Positions 56,054 through 64,000 of a stretch of 64,000 bases of DNA are shown here, piece after piece. The stretch is taken from assembly GCF_000429625.1 (NCBI RefSeq), contig NZ_AUCF01000004.1, forward strand, positions 496,001 through 560,000. The letters are read 5' to 3'. The stretch is from Azospirillum halopraeferens DSM 3675 (lineage in GTDB: Bacteria; Pseudomonadota; Alphaproteobacteria; Azospirillales; Azospirillaceae). The notes under the pieces are model-generated. The model searched no databases, was not told the DNA's origin, and worked only from the letters and a program-made list of their open reading frames with translations. Both the position numbers and the translations under genes were made by a program. Position 1 is the first letter of the stretch; each line of letters opens with the position of its first letter.

Positions 56054-57057
56054 GCCGTGGCCCCTTCCATGTCGACCTTCTGCACCAGGATGGCGTCGCG
56101 CAGGATGCGGGCGGAGGTGCGGCGCTTGCGCACAATGTCCTGGTAGACGCGGCGCACCTGCGCCGGCTCGATCCCCAGGCCGCGCGCGGCCGCCTCGTCC
56201 GAGACGCCGTTGCCGAAGGCGAACAGGGCAAGGTCCAGCTTGTCGTAGGGCAGGGCGTAGTAGAACTCCTCCTGCGTCTGCGGCAGCGTGTAGGTGTCGG
56301 TGCTGGGGGTCTGGTTCCGGATTTCGTCCGGCAGGCCCAGCCAGGCGGCCATCCGGTAGACCTGCGTCTTGTAGAGGTGGGCGATCGGCTTGAGGTCGGC
56401 CAGGCCGTCACCGCCGCGCACGAAGAAGCCCAGTTCGTACTCCAGCCGGTTGGGCGTTCCCAGCACGGCGTAGTTCAGCGCATCGGCGTGGGTGTATTCC
56501 ATGGTCTTGCGAACGCGCTGCTTCAGGTTGGTGGCGGCGACCACCTCCAGATAGACGTCGACCGGCATGCGCACCGTTTTCATGTCGCCGTCCGGCGACT
56601 GCACGGTGATCGTGAAGTAGTTGACCCGGTCATGGTCGAGCAGGCCGCCGGCCAGGCCGATCTTCTGCTTCCAGCCCGGCCCGAAGCCGGGGATCAGACG
56701 GCGGATCGCCGCGTCGCGGCGCTCGTAGCAGCCCAGCGCGGTGAGCGGGGCGGTGATGTTCTCCATAACCGGCTCGACGCCGAGCTGGTGGCACAGCAGG
56801 CGGCCGCGCTGCGTGCTGCTGTCGGAGGACTCCTTTTCCGGCATCAGCAGCAGGCGCACCCGATCCGGCCCCAGCGCGCGGACCGCCAGTGCGGCGCAGA
56901 CCGAGGAGTCGATGCCGCCGGACACGCCCAGCACGATGCCCTGGCGGCGCAGGTCGACCGCAACGGTGTCGCGGATGGATTGCTCGATCTCGCGGGCCGC
57001 GGCGGCGCAGTCGAGGTCGAGCACGCGGCTATCGAACGGATGCAGGTCGTTCAGCAT
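56050..57057 (-). CDS. NadE-like ATP-pyrophosphatase ligase (NAD synthase family, ammonia type)
   Basis: The product has 335 residues without a glutaminase domain. The PP-loop is GIVLGVSGGIDSSVCAAL at about 40-57, then VRLLLMPEKESSD, GTPNRLEYELGFFVRGGDGL and NQTPSTDTYTLPQTQEEFY, all of the NadE style. Length exceeds the common 275-residue ammonia NadE. Set in a cluster with an AsnB-like amidotransferase, carrier proteins and ligases, it may adenylate another carboxylate for amide formation rather than make NAD. A housekeeping role cannot be ruled out. It lies 57 bases after the AsnB-like gene. Confidence 0.82.
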   Translation of the reverse strand: MLNDLHPFDSRVLDLDCAAAAREIEQSIRDTVAVDLRRQGIVLGVSGGIDSSVCAALAVRALGPDRVRLLLMPEKESSDSSTQRGRLLCHQLGVEPVMENITAPLTALGCYERRDAAIRRLIPGFGPGWKQKIGLAGGLLDHDRVNYFTITVQSPDGDMKTVRMPVDVYLEVVAATNLKQRVRKTMEYTHADALNYAVLGTPNRLEYELGFFVRGGDGLADLKPIAHLYKTQVYRMAAWLGLPDEIRNQTPSTDTYTLPQTQEEFYYALPYDKLDLALFAFGNGVSDEAAARGLGIEPAQVRRVYQDIVRKRRTSARILRDAILVQKVDMEGATA

Positions 57058-57114
57058 GTGGTGTGGTTCCCCGGTTCGCGTGTGCGGTGGTGTGTGTGGT
57101 GTCGTCAGTGCGGA

Positions 57115-59154
57115 TCAGCCGGCGCGTACGGCGTGCCGAACGGCGGGCCGGGCACCGGCGTGGTCTTCCAGAACGTGCAGGGTGGCGGCTTCCAGCCGAC
57201 CCCGCGCGCGCGTGGCGCGGTCGCGGAAATCCTCCCGGTAGGCGTGGGCGAGCATCTGCAGGGTCAGCACGCCGACCAGCGCCATCTCCTCGCGCTCGCC
57301 GGCCATGCGGCCTTCCTGCCGGTGGGCGCGGGCCGCCAGTTGGGCGACCCCGGCGGCGTCCACCAGGCCGAACCCGTCGAGCGCCCGTTCGCTGAGAAGC
57401 TCGTGGACATAGTCCGGCGCCTGCGGCCCGAACAGGGAGGTGGTCATGGGCGCCCGGTATGGGCGCTTGGGACGATGACCGACCTCCCGCGGCAGGAGTC
57501 GGCCGGCCAGCCGGCGCAGGGCCAGCTTGTCGCGCAGCCCCAGCATCTTCACCCGGTCCGGCAGGGCATTGCACAGCTCCACCACGTCGGGATCGAGGAA
57601 GGGGTAGCGGACCTCGATGCTGTTGGCCATGGCGACGCGGTCGCCCTGGCTGGCCAGCAGATAGGGGGTGAGGAAGGTGTCCATCTCCACCGCCTGCGCC
57701 CGGGCCAGCGGCGACCAGCCGGCGTAGCCCTCGGGCAGGCGGTCGAGGATGGCCCGCTCGGCCGCCGGCCCGTCGAAGGCGGCGCGCACGTCGGGCGACA
57801 GCAGGCGCTGCGTCCATGCCGTGTTGGTCCAGCGGATGCGGTGGCCGTAGAAGGGGTCATCCGTGTCCTGAAGGCCACGGCGGAAGAAGCTCTGCCACAG
57901 CGGGCTCGCCTTGTTGCCGCCCATGGCGGTGAAGGCGTGGACGCGGCTCATCAGCCGGGCACGCGCCGCCGAGTCCGGTCGGCGCGCCCAGAAGCGGCGC
58001 ACCCGGTCCTCCTTGAAGACGTCGTAGCCCGACAGCAGCTCGTCCGCTCCCTCGCCGGACAGGACGACGCGGATGCCGTTGTCCTGCACCAGGCGGGACA
58101 GCATGAACATGGGGGCCGGGGCCGTGCGCAGCAGCGGCGTCTCGGCGTGCCACACCACGTCGGGCAGGGCCTCCTGGATCTCGCGGGGGCCGACGAGGAT
58201 CTCGTGGTGCTCGGTCCCGACGAAGCCGGCGACCCTGCGCTGCTGTTCGGTCTCGTCGAAGGCGGGGTCGGCGAAGCGGACGCCGAAGCTGTGCACGCCG
58301 CCGTCTTTGCCCCGGCGCACCAGCCCGGCGATGACCGAGCTGTCCAGGCCGCCGGAGATGTAGACGCCGACCGGCACGTCGGCGCGCAGGCGCAGGCGGA
58401 CCGCCTCGCCGAGCCGTTCGCCCAGCGCGTCCGCCGCCTCGTCCACCGACAGCCCGGCCAGGGCGGGATCGCATTCCACCCGGGGCGTCCAGTAGCGCTC
58501 GGCCCGGATGGCGAGCGTCTCGTCGATGCACAGGGCGGTCGCCGCCGGCACCGCCTCGACCCCGGCGAAGACGCTGCCGTGGGGGGCCACCGACCAGTGG
58601 GCGAAGACCCGCGCCAGGCGCGACCCGTCGAACCGCGGCGCCACCCGGCCGCCGGCCACCAGCGCCTTGACCTCCGAGCCGAAGACGATGTGGTCGCCGA
58701 CGCGGGCGTAATGCATGGGCAGGATGCCCATGCGGTCGCGCACCAGCCACAGGCGGCGCTCCGCCGCCTCCCACAGGGCGAAGGCGTACTGGCCGTTCAG
58801 GCGGGCCCAGGCGGCGGGTCCCCACTCCTCGAAGGCGTGGACGATCACCTCGGTGTCGGTGCGGGTGTAGAACCGGTGGCCGCGCGCCTCAAGTTCCCGC
58901 CGCAGTTCGACGTGGTTGAAGATCTCGCCGTTGAACGAGATCCAGACGCTGCCGTCCTCGTTGCGGATGGGCTGGAAGCCGCCGGCCAGGCCGACGATGC
59001 TGAGACGGGCGTGGGCCAGCCCGACGCGGTCGTCGCGGTAGAGGCCATACCCGTCGGGCCCGCGGTGCCCCAGCATGGCGATCATCCGCCGCAGCTCTTC
59101 CAGGTCGGGGGGCTCGGCGCGCGGGCCGGCGAGAATACCAGCGACACCACACAT
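57115..59154 (-). CDS. Asparagine synthase (glutamine-hydrolysing)-like amidotransferase
   Basis: ATG 59154 gives 679 residues, so the nucleophile is Cys2 in MCGVAGILAG. The glutaminase domain includes MLGHRGPDGYG, GLAHARLSIVG, SFNGEIFNHVELR and TDTEVIVHAFEEWG. The synthetase domain carries the PP-loop VGVYISGGLDSSVIAGLV and VVLSGEGADELLSGY. This AsnB form is frequent in polysaccharide and natural-product loci as an amide-forming enzyme on non-aspartate substrates, for example in exosortase-associated clusters. Here it lies 38 bases after a ligase and before a NadE-like gene. Ordinary asparagine synthesis remains possible. Confidence 0.92.
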   Translation of the reverse strand: MCGVAGILAGPRAEPPDLEELRRMIAMLGHRGPDGYGLYRDDRVGLAHARLSIVGLAGGFQPIRNEDGSVWISFNGEIFNHVELRRELEARGHRFYTRTDTEVIVHAFEEWGPAAWARLNGQYAFALWEAAERRLWLVRDRMGILPMHYARVGDHIVFGSEVKALVAGGRVAPRFDGSRLARVFAHWSVAPHGSVFAGVEAVPAATALCIDETLAIRAERYWTPRVECDPALAGLSVDEAADALGERLGEAVRLRLRADVPVGVYISGGLDSSVIAGLVRRGKDGGVHSFGVRFADPAFDETEQQRRVAGFVGTEHHEILVGPREIQEALPDVVWHAETPLLRTAPAPMFMLSRLVQDNGIRVVLSGEGADELLSGYDVFKEDRVRRFWARRPDSAARARLMSRVHAFTAMGGNKASPLWQSFFRRGLQDTDDPFYGHRIRWTNTAWTQRLLSPDVRAAFDGPAAERAILDRLPEGYAGWSPLARAQAVEMDTFLTPYLLASQGDRVAMANSIEVRYPFLDPDVVELCNALPDRVKMLGLRDKLALRRLAGRLLPREVGHRPKRPYRAPMTTSLFGPQAPDYVHELLSERALDGFGLVDAAGVAQLAARAHRQEGRMAGEREEMALVGVLTLQMLAHAYREDFRDRATRARGRLEAATLHVLEDHAGARPAVRHAVRAG

Positions 59155-59192
59155 GGGGTGCACTCCTCGTTGGGTGACGGTGCCGGAACGGA

Positions 59193-60731
59193 TCAGGCGG
59201 TGCCCGCCAGCACCGCCCGCTTGAGCTTGCCGGACTCCGTCTTCGGCAGTTCGGCGTGCAGTTCGATGAACCGGGGGACCATGTGGCTCTCCAGCCGGGC
59301 ACGGCAGTGCTGGCGCACCTCCGCCTCGTTGACCGTCGCACCCTCGCGCGGGACCAGGAACGCCTTGACCGCCATGCCGTCGACCGGGTCGGGGACGCCG
59401 GCCACGCCCGCCTCGGCGATGCAGTCCAGCTCGCACAGGACCGCCTCCACCTCCTTGGGACTGACCTTCTCGCCGCGGCACTTGAACACGTCGTCCTTGC
59501 GGGCGACGAAGTGCAGGAATCCCTCGGCATCGGCGTAGAACAGGTCGCCGGTGTGGTAGCGCTTGCCGCCGCGCGGGTCGTCGCGCAGCTTGTCCGCCGT
59601 CGCCTCCGGCCGGTTCCAGTAGCCGCGCATGACGTTGGCGCCGCGCACCACCAGTTCGCCCACCACGCCGGGGGCGGCGGGGTTGCCGTCCTCGTCCAGC
59701 ACCATCGCCTCGCAGTTGGGGATGGCGCGGCCGACCGAGGCGATCTTGTCGTCCAGCCGCTCCGGCTCCAGATAGGCGACCCGGGTCGAGCATTCCGTGC
59801 AGCCGTACATGGAGAAGAAGGCAGCGTGCGGGAACAGTTCGCGCACCCGCCGGATGTGGGCCACCGGCATGGGGGCCGCGGCGTTGGTCAGGTAGCGCAG
59901 GGAGGAGAGGTCGGCGGTGCGCGCCGTCTCCATCTGCAACAGGGTGGCAAACAGCGTCGGCACCCCGGCCAGGCCGGTGATCCGATGCTCCACCATGCGC
60001 GCCAGCGTGTCGGCCGGGAAGGCGAAGGAGCGTTCCAGCACCAGTGTGAAGCCGACCAGCGCCGAGGTCACCACCTGGGAAAGGCCATAGCCGAAGGTGA
60101 CGGGCAGAACGCACATCACCACATCGTCGGCGGTGTTGGCGAGATACTCGGCGATCGACCGGTTGACGGCGCAGAGGTTGGCGTGGGTGAGCATCACCCC
60201 CTTGGGCTTGCCCGTGGTGCCGGAGGTGTAGAGGATGGCGGCCAGGTCATGATCGATCAGGCCGGCGTCACCGGGGGTGGCCGCTCCGGCCAGGGCCTCG
60301 GCGAAGGAGGCGGCCCCGGCGCAGTCCGGCACCACCGGGCCGACCCACAGGGTGGAGGTGACCGAAGGAGCCTCCGCCAGCGCCGGCAGGACGGTGCGGG
60401 CCAGCGCCGTCGGTGCGACCAGCGCCGTCACCGTGCAGTCGTTCAGGATGTAGGCGAGCTTGTCGGCCTTGGTGGAGGGGTTGACGGGGACATAGACCGC
60501 GCCGGCCTTGCTGGCGCCGAAGAAGGCGGTGACGTACTCGGCGGAGTTTTCCAGCATGATCGCCACGCGGTCGCCGCGCCGCACCCCGCGTTCGCGCAGC
60601 GCGACGGCGATGGCGTCGCTGTCGCGGTCCAGGTCGGCGAAGCTGCGCCGGACCTTGCCGGCGATCAGCGCGGTCTTGTCCGGCAGGCGCCGGGCGGTGT
60701 CGCGCAGGAAATGGTGAACCAGATAGGCCAT
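59193..60731 (-). CDS. AMP-dependent acyl-CoA/acyl-ACP ligase
   Basis: ATG 60731 with GGGAC upstream gives 512 residues; an ATG two codons upstream is possible. Motifs are in order: AAILYTSGTTGKPKGVMLTH, FSMYGCTECSTRVAYLEP, YHTGDLFYADAEGFLHFV, RKDDVFKCRGEKVSPKEVE and the late Lys in PKTESGKLKR. It resembles the acyl-CoA ligase found with AsnB and an acyl carrier protein in other envelope polysaccharide loci. It likely activates a short or medium carboxylic acid and loads the carrier protein encoded 75 bases upstream. Confidence 0.92.
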   Translation of the reverse strand: MAYLVHHFLRDTARRLPDKTALIAGKVRRSFADLDRDSDAIAVALRERGVRRGDRVAIMLENSAEYVTAFFGASKAGAVYVPVNPSTKADKLAYILNDCTVTALVAPTALARTVLPALAEAPSVTSTLWVGPVVPDCAGAASFAEALAGAATPGDAGLIDHDLAAILYTSGTTGKPKGVMLTHANLCAVNRSIAEYLANTADDVVMCVLPVTFGYGLSQVVTSALVGFTLVLERSFAFPADTLARMVEHRITGLAGVPTLFATLLQMETARTADLSSLRYLTNAAAPMPVAHIRRVRELFPHAAFFSMYGCTECSTRVAYLEPERLDDKIASVGRAIPNCEAMVLDEDGNPAAPGVVGELVVRGANVMRGYWNRPEATADKLRDDPRGGKRYHTGDLFYADAEGFLHFVARKDDVFKCRGEKVSPKEVEAVLCELDCIAEAGVAGVPDPVDGMAVKAFLVPREGATVNEAEVRQHCRARLESHMVPRFIELHAELPKTESGKLKRAVLAGTA

Positions 60732-60806
60732 GGGCATGTCCCGTCGGTGGAGCAGGGGCGCCGGTCCGGGCGTGGGCGGCCCGGACCGGGTTGGCGTATC
60801 CCCCGG

Positions 60807-61100
60807 TCAGGCGGCGTCCTTGAGCGCCTGCTTGCTGCGCACGAAGGCGGCGATGCGCGCGACGGAGTCGAGGTTGTCGGCCACGAGGTCGTCGTCGTCG
60901 ATGGCGATGCCGAAGTTCTCCTCAAGAAACGCGACCACGTGCATGATCCCGGTGGAGTCGATGATTCCCGTCTCCAGCAGGGAATCGCCGTTGTCGAAGC
61001 CGGAGTCCTTCCCCAGCAGGAAGTTCTCGACGATGAAGGAGCGGATCTGCTGAGTGATCATGGTGTCGACCTTCGGCTCGGTGTTGGTGGCGGTCAGCAT
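60807..61100 (-). CDS. Free-standing acyl carrier protein
   Basis: The product has 97 residues. The phosphopantetheine Ser49 is in ETGIIDSTGIMHVVAFL with the usual DS pair; preceding LLGKDSGFDNGDSLLETG and the last helix VARIAAFVRSKQAL are typical. ATG 61100 is used; ATG 61061 in front of ITQQIRSF would also give a full fold and the first 13 residues look extra. It heads the unit carrier, ligase, AsnB-like, NadE-like and GNAT. Its sequence is clearly different from the second carrier at 50812, so each probably serves its own ligase. Confidence 0.9.
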   Translation of the reverse strand: MLTATNTEPKVDTMITQQIRSFIVENFLLGKDSGFDNGDSLLETGIIDSTGIMHVVAFLEENFGIAIDDDDLVADNLDSVARIAAFVRSKQALKDAA

Positions 61101-61319
61101 TGCGAAGACACCTCCGTTCGGGGACTGGGTGGCGCGGACGTCTGGGCGGACAGCCGCAAATTGGTGAACGTGGTCTGTGGTTATATTGCACGTCCCGGTG
61201 AAGCGTTGAAACGGCGTAAGGACGGTAATCCCTCGAAATTCGTGGATATTGAAATCCTCTAGGAAGGGGTAGGCATCCTTGTTTGGGTAATACTTGCGAG
61301 TTGCTTCGGCCGTACCGGT

Positions 61320-62258
61320 TCATGCGCTGGCCGGTCCGCCGGCGGTGCGGGTCGGCGGCGGCGTGCCGGCCGTTGCCGCCGCCCGGGCGCCGCGCAACGC
61401 CCGGCGCAGGACACGCAGCAGGCGGGGTATCCCCGTCAGTTGCACCTCCAGCCACGGGACGGTCGCATCGTCGGAGACGATGAAGCCCTTCAGGCGCATG
61501 GGATCGGTGTCGGGGCCGTTCCAGCCCGGTTCGATGGTGCGGGCGGTGCGGTAGCCGGCGTGGCGCAGGATCGCCAGGTCGCGCTCCCCGTAGTCACCGT
61601 TGGGGAAGGCGAAGTGGCGGCACGGCGTGCCCCCCATCCCTTCCTCAAGCTCCTGCCGGCACAGCGCGATCTCCTCTTCGGCCTGCTGGTCGTTGCAGCG
61701 GGGCAGGATCGGGTGCGTGCGGGTGTGGGCGCCGAAGTCGGCGCAATCCGCCAGGCGGCGCACGTCGTCCCAGCCCATGGCCTGCGGGGCGGTCGCGTCG
61801 GCGTCGGGGTCGTCGCCGGCTTCGGCCAGGCGCCGGCGGCGCTCCGCATCGGGAACCAGCTTCAACGCCTCGGCGCCCAGGCGCGCCGCCGCCCCGGTCT
61901 TCCACCAGTAGGGCCGGTGGGTTCCGACGATGCGGCTGCACAGGAAGATGGTGGGCCGCACCCCATAGGTGCGGAACAGGTCGGCCAGGGCGGCGTTGCC
62001 CCGGTGGCCGTCATCGAAGGTCAGCACCAGTGGATAGGCGGGCAGGGCGTCCCAGTCACCGTTCTCCAGGGCATCCGCCACGGCGTCCATGGTGGTGAAG
62101 GTGTAATGGCGGGCGTAGAAGGCGAGATGCTCTTCCAGCACCGACGGATCGGGATCGTGGTAGACCACGATGGTGACCCGCCGCCGGGCGAACAGGGCGC
62201 GCAATCCCCAGCCGAGTCCCGACCAGCGAACCAACCCGCCCAGAGCATCCTTCCGCAT
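61320..62258 (-). CDS. Polysaccharide deacetylase (NodB-homology, CE4) family protein
   Basis: The product has 312 residues. The NodB domain shows TIVVYHDPDPSVLEEHL, the metal and catalytic motif YPLVLTFDDGHRGN and the second metal motif DFGAHTRTHPIL, followed by CRHFAFPNGDYGERDLAIL. A short hydrophobic start (LVRWSGLGWGLRALFARR) is not a clear signal peptide. Enzymes of this family remove N- or O-acetyl groups from glycans. It is 219 bases upstream of the carrier/ligase unit on the same strand, and a sugar transferase is near, so it probably belongs to an exopolysaccharide locus that continues to the right. Confidence 0.9.
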   Translation of the reverse strand: MRKDALGGLVRWSGLGWGLRALFARRRVTIVVYHDPDPSVLEEHLAFYARHYTFTTMDAVADALENGDWDALPAYPLVLTFDDGHRGNAALADLFRTYGVRPTIFLCSRIVGTHRPYWWKTGAAARLGAEALKLVPDAERRRRLAEAGDDPDADATAPQAMGWDDVRRLADCADFGAHTRTHPILPRCNDQQAEEEIALCRQELEEGMGGTPCRHFAFPNGDYGERDLAILRHAGYRTARTIEPGWNGPDTDPMRLKGFIVSDDATVPWLEVQLTGIPRLLRVLRRALRGARAAATAGTPPPTRTAGGPASA

Positions 62259-62577
62259 TCCCGTCCTCCCTCCGGTCGGCTGGTGAAGCCGGATTAAATA
62301 GTGTACTAATAGTTCCGTTCTGCTCGCCGTAAGACTTGGAACCGAGATAAGAACGGTGCGTCAGGACGGCAACGGAGCGAGGGGGTTACACACTGAAGCT
62401 TATGTATGACTTGCGAATTATGTTTCCTTCCAGGGGAGTGCCACACCCGACACGGAGCCGGCTCCGGCCGGATGCACAGAGTGCCAAGGCACACACAGGC
62501 GATGTAAGCCGCGCGGACGGTGTACGGCCAACGGCCGCGCCGCCGCTCCGTCCGGGAGGCCGGATGCGGACCTCCGA
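62259..62577. other. Intergenic region upstream of the polysaccharide deacetylase
   Basis: No gene is supported. The part 62290-62440 is AT-richer than the surroundings and should carry the promoter of the leftward deacetylase gene. No repeat or stem-loop stands out. Confidence 0.5.
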
Positions 62578-63462
62578 TCACTCCGGCCGGTTGCGCGCCT
62601 CGGCCAGCAACCAATCGCGAAAGGCAGCGATGGCCGGGCGGTCCGCCGTGCCTTCGGGGCAGACGAACCAGTAACTGCCCGAGGTCGCCTCGATCCCGGG
62701 AAACGGCAGGGCGAGCCGGCCCGCCGCCACGTCCGCCGCCGCCAGCACACGGTCGGCGACCGTCGCTCCGAGACCGGAGGCGGCGGCCTGCAACGCCGGG
62801 TCCATGGCGTCAAACACCGCGCCCCGGCGCAGGGCGTCGGGGGTCGGCAGGCCGGCCGCGGCAAGCCAGAGGTCCCAATCCCGCCCTTCCGAACAGCCGT
62901 GCAGCAGGGGGATCCCGGCAAGATCGGCGGGCGTACGCAGGCCGGCCGCCAGGGCGGGGGCGCAGATCACCGTGAGGCGCTCCGGCAGCACCTCCACCGC
63001 GGCCGCCCCGGGCTGCGCGGGGCTGAAGGTGATGGCCGCATCGAACTCCTGCGGGTCGACGTCGGTGTGGTTGGTCCAGCCCACCGTGACACGCACCTGC
63101 ACATCGGGGTGGCGGGCCTGAAAATGGCCCAGGCGCGGCATCAGCCAGCGGATACCGAAGGAGAACGCCACCCGGATGCGCAGGTCCCGCCCCCGCGCGG
63201 TCAGGCGCGCCATCGTCTCGGCCATGTGGTCGAAGGAGCGGGACAGCACCGGCAGCAGCAACCGGCCCTCCTCGGTCAGTTCGACGCGCCGGGTCAGCCG
63301 CCGGAACAGGGGCGCGCCCAACCATTCCTCCAGGCTTTGCACCTGACGGCTGATCGCACCCTGGGTCACGCACAACTCGTCCGCGGCCCGGGAGAAGCTG
63401 AGGTGGCGCGCCGCCGCCTCGAAGGCGCGCAGGGCGTGGAGCGGCGGAAGGTGGCGGCGCAT
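62578..63462 (-). CDS. LysR-family transcriptional regulator (GcvA-like)
   Basis: The product has 294 residues. The N-terminal helix-turn-helix (about 6-65) reads LHALRAFEAAARHLSFSRAA, ELCVTQGAISRQVQSLEEWL, RRLTRRVELTEEGRLLLP, typical of the GcvA-like branch. The effector domain follows to the end, with IRVAFSFGIRWLMPRLGHFQ and VGWTNHTDVDP. The effector and target are unknown. It is divergent from the DUF1127 gene with 117 bases between the starts, the usual arrangement for LysR control of a neighbour, but DUF1127 control by it is only a possibility. Confidence 0.93.
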   Translation of the reverse strand: MRRHLPPLHALRAFEAAARHLSFSRAADELCVTQGAISRQVQSLEEWLGAPLFRRLTRRVELTEEGRLLLPVLSRSFDHMAETMARLTARGRDLRIRVAFSFGIRWLMPRLGHFQARHPDVQVRVTVGWTNHTDVDPQEFDAAITFSPAQPGAAAVEVLPERLTVICAPALAAGLRTPADLAGIPLLHGCSEGRDWDLWLAAAGLPTPDALRRGAVFDAMDPALQAAASGLGATVADRVLAAADVAAGRLALPFPGIEATSGSYWFVCPEGTADRPAIAAFRDWLLAEARNRPE

Positions 63463-63579
63463 GGGGTGGTCATGAATGAGCGTCGATCATCCATGCTATG
63501 AGAAAGCATGGTTTGTCGACAAGGCGCCGTGCGGTTGATTCTGGCCCCCGACCGGCGATGGTGGCGAGGGGGGAGTGTC

Positions 63580-63801
63580 ATGGCCTGCATGAGCACAGCG
63601 CACGCACGGGAGCGTCCGGCCGGGCCCCCGCAGCGGTCCCGGCACTGGCTGGCGCGCTGGCTGGACCGGCCCCGGATGTGGCGGGAGCGCAGCGCCTATC
63701 GGCGTGCACTGGCGCGCATGGACGCCCATCTGCTGGCCGACATCGGCCTGGACGAAACGACCGCCCGGGCGGAGGCGGCGAAGCCCTTCTGGAAAGCATG
63801 A
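63580..63801 (+). CDS. DUF1127 small protein
   Basis: ATG 63580 after GAGGGGGGAG gives 73 residues; ATG 63589 is also possible. The C-terminal YRRALARMDAHLLADIGLD and the ending AAKPFWKA are the DUF1127 signature (YjiS-like). Small Arg-rich DUF1127 proteins are known in alphaproteobacteria to affect RNA turnover and phosphate or stress physiology. No operon partner is seen; the downstream gene is convergent. Confidence 0.9.
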   Translation: MACMSTAHARERPAGPPQRSRHWLARWLDRPRMWRERSAYRRALARMDAHLLADIGLDETTARAEAAKPFWKA

Positions 63802-63856
63802 GGCGGGCCGCAGCGCCGGCCCGCCTCCGGTATTCCGCCCGCCGATGGCGGACCGC

Positions 63857-64000
63857 TCAGCTTCCTTCGCCGCGCAGCACCACGAACACGGTCTTCACCA
63901 GGATGTAGAAGTCGAACAGCAGGCCGCAGTTGCGGACGTAGAAGACGTCCATGCGCACACGTTCCTGGAAGCTGGTGCGATGGCGCCCCGACACCTGCCA
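63857..64000 (-). CDS. C-terminal end of a bacterial sugar transferase (5' part beyond the window)
   Basis: Reading leftward from the window edge, 47 codons end at a stop at 63857. The translation has WQVSGRHRTSFQERVRMDVF, then YVRNCGLLFDFYILVKTVF and VVLRGEG, which is the conserved C-terminal part of undecaprenyl-phosphate sugar phosphotransferases of the WcaJ/PssA/ExoY class. These start exopolysaccharide repeat-unit synthesis on a lipid carrier at the inner membrane. Together with the deacetylase this suggests that an exopolysaccharide locus continues to the right. Confidence 0.88.
   Translation of the reverse strand, partial: WQVSGRHRTSFQERVRMDVFYVRNCGLLFDFYILVKTVFVVLRGEGS

Noticed and set aside
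56377..59538. A 1053-codon plus-strand open frame opposite the AsnB-like and NadE-like genes
   Set aside because: Low-complexity, no recognisable domain, antisense to two unmistakable genes.

Overview
The window is a gene-dense, very GC-rich chromosomal segment. Gene content and protein style point to an alphaproteobacterium of the Rhodospirillales, most like Azospirillum and its relatives. This is inference from recognised families; no rRNA or tRNA gene is present to fix the taxonomy. I see no tRNA, CRISPR array, insertion sequence or replication origin. Both ends cut genes: a periplasmic solute-binding protein on the left and the last 47 codons of a polysaccharide-initiating sugar transferase on the right.

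Left part (1-28.8 kb): a solute-binding protein and an MFS exporter, a gene-poor stretch with a strong palindrome, then a co-directional run of lipoprotein, OmpR-type regulator, sensor kinase, VWA protein and J-domain membrane protein. Sugar-nucleotide genes follow (galU and a phosphomannomutase/phosphoglucomutase), then an EAL protein with a degenerate GGDEF motif, a hemerythrin, an M3 peptidase, a ClpP paralogue, a glycosyltransferase, a UbiC-like protein, a GST, citrate synthase, glutamyl-tRNA synthetase and ComEC. Next to ComEC lie a LuxR-type regulator without its phospho-acceptor Asp and a metallo-beta-lactamase-fold protein without its metal ligands. Then come trpE and ppiD.

Middle (29-48 kb): a hybrid sensor kinase is followed by a compact phage-type recombination cassette: a YqaJ/lambda-exonuclease-like nuclease, a predicted Rad52-like annealing protein and two small unknown genes, with no phage structural genes nearby. 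Housekeeping and stress genes follow: DUF421 protein, SLAC1/TDT channel, TrxC, GreB, alanine dehydrogenase, RlmJ, lytic transglycosylase, TPR-methyltransferase, a small anti-sigma-like protein, an SDR and an ECF sigma factor. A translationally coupled pair made of a GNAT/C39-peptidase fusion and a RimK-like ATP-grasp ligase ends this part.

Right part (48-64 kb): glycogen phosphorylase, then a roughly 10 kb minus-strand cluster resembling a small natural-product or polysaccharide-decoration pathway. It has two free-standing acyl carrier proteins, two AMP-forming ligases, an asparagine-synthase-like amidotransferase, a NadE-like ligase, a GNAT, a flavin-dependent monooxygenase and a formyltransferase. 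A polysaccharide deacetylase and an initiating sugar transferase flank it, which suggests, without proving, that the product is attached to or made with an exopolysaccharide. This cluster and the recombination cassette are the parts most worth following up.
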